Below, in pieces: positions 8,414-16,407 of a stretch of 47,292 nt of DNA. Both the position numbers and the translations under genes were made by a program. Origin of the DNA: Marmoricola sp. (lineage in GTDB: Bacteria; Actinomycetota; Actinomycetes; Propionibacteriales; Nocardioidaceae). The notes beneath the pieces were generated by a model. The model searched no databases. It had not been told where the DNA came from and saw nothing but the letters and a program-made list of their open reading frames with translations. Where the stretch lies: NCBI GenBank assembly GCA_025964795.1, contig JAOPYC010000010.1, positions 1 through 47,292 of the forward strand, written 5' to 3'. Position 1 is the first letter of the stretch. Every line of letters begins with the position of its first letter.

Positions 8414-10519
8414 CTAAATACTTGTTTCGGGCGTGGCGCTGAGCTGCGGTGGAACCACCGGCAAGGTGAACACGATCCTCGTCCCGAGCTCCCCGAGCGG
8501 GGGTCGCGCGACGATCATTCCGCCGTGCCGTTCCACGATGGTCTTGCAGACCGACAGCCCGATCCCGTGCCCCTCGTAGCCGGCCGCGGTGTCGGCCCGC
8601 TCGAAGGCGTCGAAGATGCGGTCGCGCTGGCTGGCCGGGATGCCGATGCCCTCGTCGGCGACGGTGACCTCGATGCGCCCCTTGACCTCGCGCGCGCTGA
8701 TGCTCACGTGTGCCACCTCGCCGGGGGCGACGTACTTCACCGCGTTGCTGACCAGGTTGCCGAGGAGCTGTCGCACCATCCCGGCGTCGGCGTACACCGG
8801 TGGGAGCGGAGCTACCTCGATCCGTGGCGGCTCCCCGGTGCTCATCTCGACGCGCTGCTCCGCGATGGCCCGGGCCTCGGCGTCGAGGTCGACCACCACC
8901 GTGCGCAGCTTCTGGTCGCGCGAGGTCGAGGAGTCGAGCAGGTCGCTGACCAGCTGGCGCATCCCGTTGACCGTCACCCGGATGCGCTCCAGCTTGGGAG
9001 CCGCCTGCTCCCGGGTCAGGGAGCCCTGGGCGTCCAGGTCGAGCTGCAGCATCTCGGTCCAGCCCTCGATCACCCCGAGCGGGCCGGAGAGGTCGTGGGC
9101 GGCCACCCCGGCGAACGACTCCAGCGCCGTGCGCTGGGCCCGATCGGTGGTCACGTCGTGGTAGATCACCAGCGCCTGGTCGAGCTGGCCGTCGTCCCGG
9201 TGCGGCAGCAGGTGAGCGGTCATGGCCAATGTGCGGGACGGGGACCCGTCGTCGAAGACCAGCACCATGTCCTGCTCGACCAGCGGGACGCCCGCGAAGG
9301 CGCGGGCCCAGGGGTACTCCTCCGGGGCGAGCTCCCGCCCGTCCGGAGTGGCCATCGTGAAGCCCGACTCGCTGACGTGGTTCGTCGCCCCGATCTCGTG
9401 GCGCGCGAGCTGGGCCCCGGCGGTGTTGCGCAGCACCACCTGCCCGCTCTCGTCCACCAGGCTGACCCCGTCGTGCATGGCCTCGATGATCGTGGAGAGC
9501 AGTCGCGCCTGGCTTTCCGAGGCCGTGCGGGCCTCCGAGATGGTGCCGGTGAGGCTCAGCCGCTCGGCGCGACCCATCGCGAGCAGGGTGCCGAGGCTGA
9601 AGGCGAGGCCGATGAAGAGCTGCGAGACCAGCACCTGCCGGTTCCAGCCCCCGGCGCCCGCGAACGGGCCGCGGCCGTGCAGCGTGAACAGCACGACCGC
9701 GGTGCACACGAGCAGGCTGTGCACGGCCGCGGGCAGTGCCCGGAAGCGGAGTCCGACCCACACCGTCGGCAGCAGCAGCGGAAAGGCCACCGGCCGGGTG
9801 TTGGAGACCAGTTCGAAGGCACTCAGGTAGAGCGCCACCGAGGCGGCGGCGAGCAGCAGGACCTCCGGCAGCCGGGTGCGCGCGGTGGTGGCGAGCAGCG
9901 CTCGCTCCGACGGACTGCGCCAGCGCGGCCAGGCCTCCAGCACGAGCAGCGCCGTGGTGACCACGACGACGCAGCCGACCGCGTTGCGCCCCCACCAGAC
10001 TGCGAAGTCGGCCCCGGACCAGCTGTCGAGCAGCACCCCGCGACCCAGGCTGCCCAGGGTCGCCCCGACGAGCGCGCCCCCGGTCGAGGCGGCGACGACC
10101 GGCCAGAAGTCACGCAGCTGGTCGAGGGGCCGGGCCCCGCCCACGCCCTGCAGGCTCGGCGCCAGGGCCCGCAGGATCAGGACCGCGGACATCGCCTGGG
10201 CGAGGTTGGCCACCACGAAGATGCCCGACTGGGTGCCGGTCGCCCCGGTGACCAGGTTGAGCGCGACGGTGGCGACGGCGACGAGCACCGAGACCAGCCA
10301 CCACCGGCGGGTCGAGGAGAGCCCGAAGAGCAGCACCGAGGCGCCCGCGGCCGGCCAGACCAGGCTCAGCACCTCGCCCTCCTTGATCGTGGAGCGGCCG
10401 AGGATGCCGAGCAGGAAGAAGGCGACCGCACCGGCCCCGAGGAGCAGCGGGGTCAGCTCCCGCACGTCCGGCAGTGCGGCACCCCGGGCCGGTTCGAGGG
10501 CCGGGGCCTGGGCGGTCAC
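8414..10519 (-). CDS. MASE1-type membrane sensor histidine kinase
   Basis: The 701-residue kinase has roughly eight hydrophobic helices over residues 25-325 resembling the MASE1 sensor domain (SLVWPAAGASVLLFGL). A PAS-like domain follows around 345-455 (MHDGVSLVDESGQVVLRN). The HisKA box AAHDLSGPL holds the phospho-acceptor His near 475. The C-terminal HATPase domain has the N box LLGNLVSNAVKY, G1 box DEGIGIP and G2 box GHGIGLS. The GTG start at 10519 overlaps the stop of the upstream DNA methylase (GTGA), so the two are translationally coupled. No response regulator follows, so the partner lies elsewhere. The stop is a TAG in an A/T-rich stretch next to a terminator. Confidence 0.88.
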   Translation of the reverse strand: MTAQAPALEPARGAALPDVRELTPLLLGAGAVAFFLLGILGRSTIKEGEVLSLVWPAAGASVLLFGLSSTRRWWLVSVLVAVATVALNLVTGATGTQSGIFVVANLAQAMSAVLILRALAPSLQGVGGARPLDQLRDFWPVVAASTGGALVGATLGSLGRGVLLDSWSGADFAVWWGRNAVGCVVVVTTALLVLEAWPRWRSPSERALLATTARTRLPEVLLLAAASVALYLSAFELVSNTRPVAFPLLLPTVWVGLRFRALPAAVHSLLVCTAVVLFTLHGRGPFAGAGGWNRQVLVSQLFIGLAFSLGTLLAMGRAERLSLTGTISEARTASESQARLLSTIIEAMHDGVSLVDESGQVVLRNTAGAQLARHEIGATNHVSESGFTMATPDGRELAPEEYPWARAFAGVPLVEQDMVLVFDDGSPSRTLAMTAHLLPHRDDGQLDQALVIYHDVTTDRAQRTALESFAGVAAHDLSGPLGVIEGWTEMLQLDLDAQGSLTREQAAPKLERIRVTVNGMRQLVSDLLDSSTSRDQKLRTVVVDLDAEARAIAEQRVEMSTGEPPRIEVAPLPPVYADAGMVRQLLGNLVSNAVKYVAPGEVAHVSISAREVKGRIEVTVADEGIGIPASQRDRIFDAFERADTAAGYEGHGIGLSVCKTIVERHGGMIVARPPLGELGTRIVFTLPVVPPQLSATPETSI

Positions 10520-11592
10520 AGGGTTTCCAGCATCGAGCTCCGGCGGGTGATGCCGGCCGAGGCGGCGTCGACGCGGTCTGCCTCCCCTGCCAGGAAGAGG
10601 TACTCCACGTTGCGCAGACGCTTCACCTCGCCGACCTTCTCGCCGGTGGGCCCGTGGATGCCGATCTGCGCCCCGACGTACCGCTTGGAGTCGAAGGCGA
10701 GCACCTGGACGCACGCGTGGCCGGCGTCGCGGAGCGCGCTGGTCATCTCCTCGGGCGTGATCCAGGACTCGTCGTTGTAGGAGATGACGAGCAGGTCGGC
10801 GCGCGCCCGCTGGACCAGGTCGGCCAGGGCCTTCGGCATCGTGTGCTTGCCGTTGAACACGCTGCGGGTGTGGTCGTCACGGGCGTCCACGCGCTTGCAG
10901 GCGATCCCGTAGTGCTCGGGCTCGTCACCGCGGACGAGGGTCTCCCAGATGTGGTAGTTGGTGAAGTAGCGATGCTGGTTGTACGGCGGGTCGAGGTACA
11001 TCAGGTCCACCCGGTCGAGGTCGTCCACCGACCGCATGGCATCGCCGCGGAGCGTGCGGCCGGCGCCCGGCAGCAGCTCCGGCACGTGCAGCTCGAGGTC
11101 GCGGTTGGAGCGCGGGGACCACTGCTTGAGGTAGGCCATCTGCAGACCGGTCGTCGAGTCGACCCGGTCGGCCGCGATCAGCAGCGAGGTCAGCAGGATC
11201 GCGCGCACCGGCCCCGCGGGATGGTCCCGGTCGATGGCGGCTCGGATCGCGTCGATGCGCGCGCCGTTGTGCGGCTGGAAGTAGCGCGACTCCTCGCAGA
11301 ACGTGCGGGTCACGTACCCGGGCTCACCCGGAAGGCCGTTGAGGCGCTGGACCTCCCGGCGCAGCGCCTCGTGGTCGACCTGCCCGGCATCCGTGGCGAT
11401 GTAGCAGTCGCTGAGCACCTCGCTGTAGGACGCGACGTCGGTCGCGGTGACCGCGAGGCCGCGCCGCTTGAACTCCTGCGCGACCCGGGTGGTGCCCGTG
11501 AACAGGTCCACGGCGGTGGTCGCACCCGCCGCCGTGGCGATCTCCCCCAGCACGGGCACGAGCACCCGTTTCGAGCCGAGGTACTTGATCAC
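10516..11592 (-). CDS. DNA adenine (N6) methyltransferase, D12/Dam-like class
   Basis: The 358-residue protein starts MIKYLGSKR, typical of the D12 adenine methylases. The SAM-binding motif DLFTGTTRVAQEF lies near residues 29-41, and the catalytic DPPY is at 201-204 followed by NQHRYF. It would methylate the N6 of adenine in a specific site that cannot be predicted here. No restriction endonuclease or specificity gene is adjacent, so it is a solitary methylase, more likely regulatory or housekeeping than part of a restriction system. The GTG start has a -10 TAGCAT six bases upstream (leaderless). Its stop overlaps the start of the sensor kinase by GTGA, making one two-gene operon. Confidence 0.88.
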   Translation of the reverse strand: MIKYLGSKRVLVPVLGEIATAAGATTAVDLFTGTTRVAQEFKRRGLAVTATDVASYSEVLSDCYIATDAGQVDHEALRREVQRLNGLPGEPGYVTRTFCEESRYFQPHNGARIDAIRAAIDRDHPAGPVRAILLTSLLIAADRVDSTTGLQMAYLKQWSPRSNRDLELHVPELLPGAGRTLRGDAMRSVDDLDRVDLMYLDPPYNQHRYFTNYHIWETLVRGDEPEHYGIACKRVDARDDHTRSVFNGKHTMPKALADLVQRARADLLVISYNDESWITPEEMTSALRDAGHACVQVLAFDSKRYVGAQIGIHGPTGEKVGEVKRLRNVEYLFLAGEADRVDAASAGITRRSSMLETL

Positions 11593-11598
11593 AAAAGC

Positions 11599-11604
11599 AT
11601 GCTA
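11599..11604 (-). promoter_or_regulatory. -10 element for leaderless methylase mRNA
   Basis: TAGCAT on the minus strand matches TANNNT and lies six bases before the GTG at 11592. No ribosome-binding site is present. Confidence 0.55.
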
Positions 11605-11645
11605 GGGCTCAGACTGCGCTTGCGGAGCCGCAGTCGACGCGACAC

Positions 11646-11690
11646 CTGTAGATTGGTGAAGACCGTTTCCGGAGCAGCCTCCACCTAGGA
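11646..11690 (+). promoter_or_regulatory. Leader/promoter motif shared with the window end
   Basis: CTGTAGA, two bases, GGTGAAGACC, 19 bases, CCTAGGA. The same three blocks in the same order, with 2- and 21-base gaps, recur at 47223-47269, in both cases about 25-30 bases before a translation start. GGTGAAGACC can itself fold (GGT/ACC). It may be a promoter for an alternative sigma factor, an operator, or an RNA element in the 5' UTR. Confidence 0.5.
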
Positions 11691-11720
11691 GCCCCTCCGA
11701 TCGGCCGAGAGGCACATGTC

Positions 11721-12269
11721 ATGGCGACGGCCAAGAAGCCCGTTCCACCCCCTGCACCACCGGTCACTCCCCCGGCGGCTCGACTTCCCCTGCGTCTGCG
11801 GATGGTCGAGCAGCCCGGCAAGCAGCCCCTCGACGGTGGGTGGTGGCCGCAGAGCCGCGATCTCACCACCGAGCTGGGCGACCTGGTCGACAACTTCCCG
11901 GCCGAGCACGGCCGGGTCGTGCGCGTGATCTTCTCCCCGCCGGACTGGGACGACCAGCCGCGGCGGGTGCCGACCAAGCGGGGCTACGTCAAGGTCGGCT
12001 TCGACGCCGCCGACGACACCCACGTAATGGTGCTGATGACCTCGGAGCGCGAGGAGCTGTGCGTCCTGGTCGTGCCGCCGGACCTGTCCCGCGCCAAGGG
12101 CGAGGAGGCGCTGGTCGCCGCAACGACCCCGGGCTACGCGTCCTCGCCGACCGCGCTGCTCGCGGCCATCCGCGAGCGCCCCGAGATCGACGAGGGCGAG
12201 CGCTGGAACGACGAGGGCGAGGCGTGGTGGGGCTCGGACACCGCTCCGTCCTACCGCAACGCCACCTGA
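11721..12269 (+). CDS. DUF5994 family protein
   Basis: The 182-residue protein matches the actinobacterial DUF5994 pattern: RLRLRMVEQP near residue 23, GGWWPQSRDLTTELGDLV near 40, a hydrophobic core with RVIFSPPDWDDQPRRV, and a WWG near the C-terminus. The family has no established biochemical role. In other actinobacteria it often lies near GAF/ANTAR or stress genes (my recollection, not shown here). The N-terminal ~20 residues are Pro/Ala/Lys-rich and probably disordered. The start ATG follows a GAGAGG site. Its leader holds the shared motif at 11646-11690. No signal peptide, so presumably cytoplasmic. Confidence 0.75.
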   Translation: MATAKKPVPPPAPPVTPPAARLPLRLRMVEQPGKQPLDGGWWPQSRDLTTELGDLVDNFPAEHGRVVRVIFSPPDWDDQPRRVPTKRGYVKVGFDAADDTHVMVLMTSEREELCVLVVPPDLSRAKGEEALVAATTPGYASSPTALLAAIRERPEIDEGERWNDEGEAWWGSDTAPSYRNAT

Positions 12270-12270
12270 G

Positions 12271-13071
12271 TCACATCTCGCCGGAAGGCTGCTGCGCCAG
12301 CTCCACGAGGTCGGCGATCGAGTCGACGATGCGGGTCGGCCGGTAGGGGAACGTCTCGACCTGGTCGGGTCGCGTCGAGCCGGTCGTGACCAGGACGGTG
12401 CGGATGCCGGCCTCGAGGCCGCTGATGATGTCGGTGTCCATCCGGTCGCCGACCATCACGGTCGTCTCGGAGTGGGCCTCCAGCCGGTTGAGCGCGCTGC
12501 GCATCATCAGCGGGTTCGGCTTGCCCACGAAGTAGGGCGTGCGACCGGTCGCCGTGCTGATCAGCGCTGCGACCGAGCCGGTCGCGGGCAGCAGCCCCTG
12601 CGGGCTGGGTCCGCTCACATCCGGGTTGGTGGCGATGAACCTCGCGCCCCCCTCGATCAGCCGGATGGCGCGCGTGATCGCCTCGAAGGAGTAGGTCCGC
12701 GTCTCGCCGAGGATCACGTAGTCGGGGTCGCGGTCGGTCATCACGTAGCCGATCTCGTGCAGCGCGTTGGTCAGGCCGGCCTCACCGACGACGTACGCAC
12801 TGCCGCCGGGACGCTGGTCGGAGAGGAAGTCCGCGGTGGCCAGCGCCGAGGTCCAGATCGCCCGCTCTGGGACGTCGATCCCGCTGCGCAGCAGCCGGGC
12901 GCGCAGGTCGCGCGGCGTGAAGATCGAGTTGTTGGTGAGGACGAGGAACTTCTTGCCGGACTCCTTGAGGGCCTCGATGAACTCCGTGGCGCCCGGGATC
13001 GGGTCCTCCTCGTGCACGAGGACGCCGTCCATGTCGGTCAGCCAAGTCTCGATGGGGCGCACGTTCTCCAT
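12271..13071 (-). CDS. HAD-IIA (NagD-like) phosphatase
   Basis: The 266-residue protein has all four HAD motifs. Motif I is TDMDGVL with nucleophile Asp13 and acid Asp15. Motif II is VLTNNS. A motif III lysine candidate is in VGKPNPLMM, and motif IV is GDRMDTDI. The middle cap domain (IWTSALATADFL through ATNPD) is type C2A, defining the NagD/IIA subfamily, which dephosphorylates sugar phosphates or nucleotides. The start at 13071 is chosen because a CAACAT -10-like hexamer lies seven bases upstream and the extra 24 residues available in frame are Arg/Pro-rich and non-conserved. Its stop is adjacent to that of the converging DUF5994 gene. Confidence 0.9.
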   Translation of the reverse strand: MENVRPIETWLTDMDGVLVHEEDPIPGATEFIEALKESGKKFLVLTNNSIFTPRDLRARLLRSGIDVPERAIWTSALATADFLSDQRPGGSAYVVGEAGLTNALHEIGYVMTDRDPDYVILGETRTYSFEAITRAIRLIEGGARFIATNPDVSGPSPQGLLPATGSVAALISTATGRTPYFVGKPNPLMMRSALNRLEAHSETTVMVGDRMDTDIISGLEAGIRTVLVTTGSTRPDQVETFPYRPTRIVDSIADLVELAQQPSGEM

Positions 13072-13221
13072 GGCACCGATGTTGCCACGTCGCGCCGAGG
13101 TCGGCGCGAAGCGCGGAGGGGCGAGGTGACGCGGAAGTGACACCGTTGTAATTTATCGCTTGGCTCCGGCGTGTCGTCTTGACTAGTGAGCAAAATCGCC
13201 ACTCTGAGCACTTTCTGTCAC

Positions 13222-13227
13222 TACACT
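13222..13227 (+). promoter_or_regulatory. -10 element for leaderless CHAP-protein mRNA
   Basis: TACACT, a good TANNNT match, lies eight bases before the ATG at 13236. The 164-base divergent gap (13072-13235) is A/T-richer than its surroundings. It contains a TTGACT at 13179-13184 that is too far away to be the -35 of this hexamer. Confidence 0.5.
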
Positions 13228-13235
13228 CCCAACCC

Positions 13236-14843
13236 ATGACCAGGTCTGGGCGGTTTGCCGCATTCGCTGTGAGCGCGCTCCTGTTCGTCGGTTTCAGCGT
13301 GACGGCGGGAGCCGTACCGGCCTCGGCCAGCATCACCACGCTCTGCTCCGGCTACACGGGCTGCGCGAGGCTCGGGATGTCCAACGCGGGCTACTCAGCC
13401 GTCTCGCGGACGATGTACTGGCGGATGTACGGCGGCCACAACTGCACCAACTACGCGGCCTACCGGATGATCAGGGCCGGGCTGCCGAACGCCCGCCCCT
13501 GGACCGGGAGCGGCAACGCCACCAACTGGGGCACCAAGATGGCCTCGATCACCACCGCCACCCCGCGGGTCGGTTCCATCGCGTGGTGGAAGGCGGGCGT
13601 GAAGCCGGCCGGCTCCGCCGGGCACGTGGCCTACGTCGAGCAGGTCGTGTCGGCCAACGAGATCATCCTGTCCCAGGACAGCTGGAACGGCGACTTCTCC
13701 TGGACCAGGATCGTGAAGACCGGCGGCGGCTGGCCCAGCGGGTTCGTCCACTTCCGCGACGTCGCCCTGCTGAACACCCGGGCCCCCACCGTCACGGGCA
13801 CCTCGAAGGTGGGCTCGGTGCTCACCGCCACGGCCGGCACCTGGAGCCAGGCCGGTGCGGTCTTCAGCTATCAGTGGATGCAGGACGGGGCCCCGATCAC
13901 CGGCGCCACGGCGACCACGTTCACCCCGACGCTGGCCCAGCAGGGCAAGGCGATCACGGTCCGGGTGACGGCCGTGAAGCTCGGCTTCCCGAACACCCCC
14001 GCCACCTCGGCCGCCACGACGGCCGTGCTCCCCGGCGTGCTCACCAACACGGCCCGACCCACCATCGCCGGCGAACCGCAGGTCGGCGAGACGCTGTCGG
14101 CGTCCACCGGGACCTGGAACCCCGCGGCCCAGTCGCTCGCCTACCAGTGGCAGGCCGACGGCGTCGCGATCCCCGGCGCCACCTCACGCACGCTGGTTCT
14201 CGGCCCCGACCGCGCCGGCCAGGCGATCTCCGTGGCGGTGACCGCCGCCAAGACCGGCTACGCCGCGGTGACCACGACCTCGACCCCGTCCGCCGCCGTC
14301 GCCCCCGGCACCCTGACGCTGCCCGCCGCGCCGACCGTCGCCGGTACCACCCAGCCCGGTCACGTGCTCACCCTGGTGCTCCCCCAGGCCCCGCCGCAGT
14401 CGCGGGTCGCCGTCCAGTGGATGCGCAACGCCGTGCCGGTGGCCGGCGCCACCGGCCGCAGCTACACGCTCACGGCCGCCGACGCCGGCGCACGCGTGCT
14501 GGCCCAGGTCACGGTGACCCGGCCCGGCTACCGGACGCTGACCACCCGCACGTCGTGGTCCGCCGTGGTCCGCGCGACCCCGGTCATCACGGTGACGACC
14601 CAACGCCTCAAGCGCCGGGTCGCGTTCGCCGCGACCGTGACCGCCACCGGCGTCCGCCCGGTGACCGGCCTGCTCCAGGTCAGGTCGCGCGGCAAGCTGC
14701 TCAAGCAGGTGACGCTGACCAACGGCGTCGCCCGCGCCACCTTGACCAGGCTCCCCCGCGGCACCCGCGTCTACCGCTTCCGCTACGTGACCAGCACGAA
14801 GGTCACCGGCGGCCGCGTGGACCGCCGGATCACCATCCGCTGA
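13236..14843 (+). CDS. Secreted CHAP-domain (amidase/peptidase) protein with Ig-like repeats
   Basis: The 535-residue protein starts with a Sec signal peptide (basic TRSGR, hydrophobic AVSALLFVGFSV, likely cut after ASA near residue 31). Residues 35-178 form a CHAP domain with the catalytic Cys70 in GGHNCTNYAAY and His130 in AGHVAYVE, the NlpC/P60-like cysteine hydrolases that cleave peptidoglycan cross-bridges. Three degenerate repeats of about 85-95 residues follow (each with APTVxGT/RPTIAG, then a YQWxxDG or QWMRN core, ending near a PGY or TGY turn). A last Ig-like domain from about residue 445 is basic. It likely remodels or digests cell wall outside the cell. Its stop directly abuts the converging ANTAR-type gene. 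Confidence 0.85.
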   Translation: MTRSGRFAAFAVSALLFVGFSVTAGAVPASASITTLCSGYTGCARLGMSNAGYSAVSRTMYWRMYGGHNCTNYAAYRMIRAGLPNARPWTGSGNATNWGTKMASITTATPRVGSIAWWKAGVKPAGSAGHVAYVEQVVSANEIILSQDSWNGDFSWTRIVKTGGGWPSGFVHFRDVALLNTRAPTVTGTSKVGSVLTATAGTWSQAGAVFSYQWMQDGAPITGATATTFTPTLAQQGKAITVRVTAVKLGFPNTPATSAATTAVLPGVLTNTARPTIAGEPQVGETLSASTGTWNPAAQSLAYQWQADGVAIPGATSRTLVLGPDRAGQAISVAVTAAKTGYAAVTTTSTPSAAVAPGTLTLPAAPTVAGTTQPGHVLTLVLPQAPPQSRVAVQWMRNAVPVAGATGRSYTLTAADAGARVLAQVTVTRPGYRTLTTRTSWSAVVRATPVITVTTQRLKRRVAFAATVTATGVRPVTGLLQVRSRGKLLKQVTLTNGVARATLTRLPRGTRVYRFRYVTSTKVTGGRVDRRITIR

Positions 14844-15083
14844 TCAGAGCAGGCTGGGCTCCCGGCCTGACTCCTCGAGGATGCTGTACGCCGTGTCGCG
14901 CACGTTGCGGTGGGACTCGACGGCCGCGGTGATCAGCAGCTCGTACGCCGAGATCTCCCGGATGTGGTGACGGGCCTGGAGCAGCTCCGCCGCCTGGTGG
15001 ATGACGCCCCGGTTGCCGGTCCGCGCCGAGGCCGGCGTACCGCACTCAGCGCTCGCCGACAGGTCGTTGCTCGCGTGCTTCAT
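14844..15083 (-). CDS. Small ANTAR-like protein
   Basis: The 79-residue protein is little more than one helical domain. Residues 27-71 read VIHQAAELLQARHHIREISA, then YELLITAAVE and RNVRDTAYSI, which matches the ANTAR pattern (VIxQAxxxL, ISxxEAxxLL, RxxxDxAxxI). ANTAR domains bind paired RNA hairpins and act as antiterminators. Here there is no receiver, GAF or other sensory domain, so activity would have to be set by expression or by a partner. The ATG at 15083 has a strong GAGGAG site. A TAGGCT -10 and a perfect inverted repeat lie upstream. Assignment is by eye and could be a look-alike three-helix protein. Confidence 0.6.
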   Translation of the reverse strand: MKHASNDLSASAECGTPASARTGNRGVIHQAAELLQARHHIREISAYELLITAAVESHRNVRDTAYSILEESGREPSLL

Positions 15084-15118
15084 GAGGGTCTCCTCGGTCC
15101 GAGATACCTCTCCAGCCT

Positions 15119-15135
15119 ATCCCGTTTGGCGGGAT
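15119..15135. repeat. Inverted repeat upstream of the ANTAR-like gene
   Basis: ATCCCG (15119-15124) and CGGGAT (15130-15135) are perfect arms around a five-base centre. On the minus strand the right part overlaps a TAGGCT -10-like element, so it sits where a repressor would block transcription of the 79-codon gene. Alternatively it is a weak terminator for the SGNH hydrolase gene ending at 15188. Confidence 0.4.
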
Positions 15136-15187
15136 TCCACCGGTTTTGTCGCCTTTGCCGGACTGGTCGACCGCGCAGGGCTGACGG

Positions 15188-16051
15188 TCAGCTCAGGCCG
15201 AGCACCTTCATCGTCTGCGCCGCCATCGCCGACTCCCCCAGCGCGTTGGGGTGCACGATCACCGGGTTGGTCCCCTGCAGCACGGGCTCCACCCAGCGGA
15301 CGCCAAGCGGCTTGCACGCGTCGTGGGCGTTGGAGACCTTGTTCAGGTCCACGTAGCTCGTACCGGTCGCGGCCGCGGCCCGTCGTACGGCGTCGTTGAG
15401 GGTGGCCTGGATCCCACGCACGTAGGGCACGTCACCCGTGGCGATGGGCATCTTGTCGAAGCAGCCAACCGTGGCCGGCATGATCCACGGATAGCTCAGG
15501 ATCGCCACCTTGGCCTTCGGTGCCTTGGCGTGCACGGCCTTCAGGGTCTTCACCAGGGCGGGGTAGGTCTTCGTGCGCAGCGTGTCCTGGAACGAGCTGC
15601 CGTACTTGTCCTTGCAGGGACTGCCCTGCCCCAGCGTCGAGATACCCGCGGCACCGCACTCGAGGATCGTGTTGATGAACACGCCGCTGTCGTTGCCGCC
15701 GATGGTCATGGTGACCAACTGGGTGTCCTTGCGGAGCGCGTCGAGCTGCGGCGGCACGTTGGGGTACTGCGCGGTCGTGTAGTGCTGGGTCTCCGCCGCG
15801 CCGCAGGTCACGTCCACGAGGCTGGCGCCCGTCTTCGCCGCGATCACCTTCGGGTAGTTGCGCGTGGAGCGGAGGCAGTTCACCGGCGCCGCGGGGTCCA
15901 CGGGCAGGACGCCGGAGGCGGCGCTGTAGGAGTCGCCGAGCGCGACGTACCGCAGCGGCGTGCTCGCCTGCGAGGTCGGCACCGCCGCGGCGACGAGACT
16001 CGCGGCTACGGCGGCGGCTGCCAGGACGGAGGTGAGGGTACGGCGACGCAC
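15188..16051 (-). CDS. Secreted SGNH/GDSL-family hydrolase (esterase/lipase-like)
   Basis: The 287-residue protein begins with a signal peptide (VRRRTLTSV, then an Ala/Val-rich helix, cut after SQAS near residue 30). The SGNH blocks are all present: ALGDSYSAASG with nucleophile Ser41, the Gly of block II, IGGND in block III, and a C-terminal HPN with the catalytic His in block V. Several Cys (in NCLRS, DVTCGAAETQH, ECG, PCKD, GCFD, DACK) suggest disulfides, as in the streptomycete secreted lipases and cutinase-like enzymes of this family. It would hydrolyse ester bonds outside the cell. The GTG start is supported by TGGGAG upstream. Confidence 0.9.
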   Translation of the reverse strand: MRRRTLTSVLAAAAVAASLVAAAVPTSQASTPLRYVALGDSYSAASGVLPVDPAAPVNCLRSTRNYPKVIAAKTGASLVDVTCGAAETQHYTTAQYPNVPPQLDALRKDTQLVTMTIGGNDSGVFINTILECGAAGISTLGQGSPCKDKYGSSFQDTLRTKTYPALVKTLKAVHAKAPKAKVAILSYPWIMPATVGCFDKMPIATGDVPYVRGIQATLNDAVRRAAAATGTSYVDLNKVSNAHDACKPLGVRWVEPVLQGTNPVIVHPNALGESAMAAQTMKVLGLS

Positions 16052-16109
16052 GATGAGCTCCCAGGGGGTCGGCGGGTGTTGCAGGCACAACGACCGTGCC
16101 GCCGCCGCG

Positions 16110-16310
16110 TTACTGCTGGAGCTGCCCGAGGGCGAGCAGCACGCACAGCGCCGAGAGCGAGGCCGAGCCGGCTGCGAGCGTCGCCCGGGCCGCGTGCCAC
16201 GTGAGCCGCACCTTGGCCGCGCACGCCGGCGGCGGTCGTCGTACGGCGAGCCACATTCCGGTGACGAGCGCGAGGCCAGCGAGGACGAACAAGGTGTAGG
16301 GATTGTTCAC
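16110..16310 (-). CDS. Small membrane protein, unknown function
   Basis: The 66-residue protein has two hydrophobic stretches (YTLFVLAGLALVTGMWLAV at residues 5-23 and SASLSALCVLLALG near 49-62) separated by a basic, Pro/Ala-rich loop. The GTG start at 16310 has AGGAG seven bases upstream, which is good evidence that it is translated. It precedes the SGNH hydrolase on the same strand by 58 bases and could be co-transcribed with it. I do not recognise a family. Confidence 0.55.
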   Translation of the reverse strand: MNNPYTLFVLAGLALVTGMWLAVRRPPPACAAKVRLTWHAARATLAAGSASLSALCVLLALGQLQQ

Positions 16311-16407
16311 GGGATCACTCCTGGTGGCACTGTTCGTGAGCGCTACCGGGGTCCAGGGCAACTCCCGTCAGTGAACCAGACCCGTCAAGGTCGCGTCAGC
16401 GGAATCG

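Noticed and set aside
11640..11720. Paired hexaloop hairpins (ANTAR target RNA) in the shared leader
   Set aside because: I could not find two stems with hexaloops having A at position 1 and G at position 4 in either copy; only the shared linear motif is supported.
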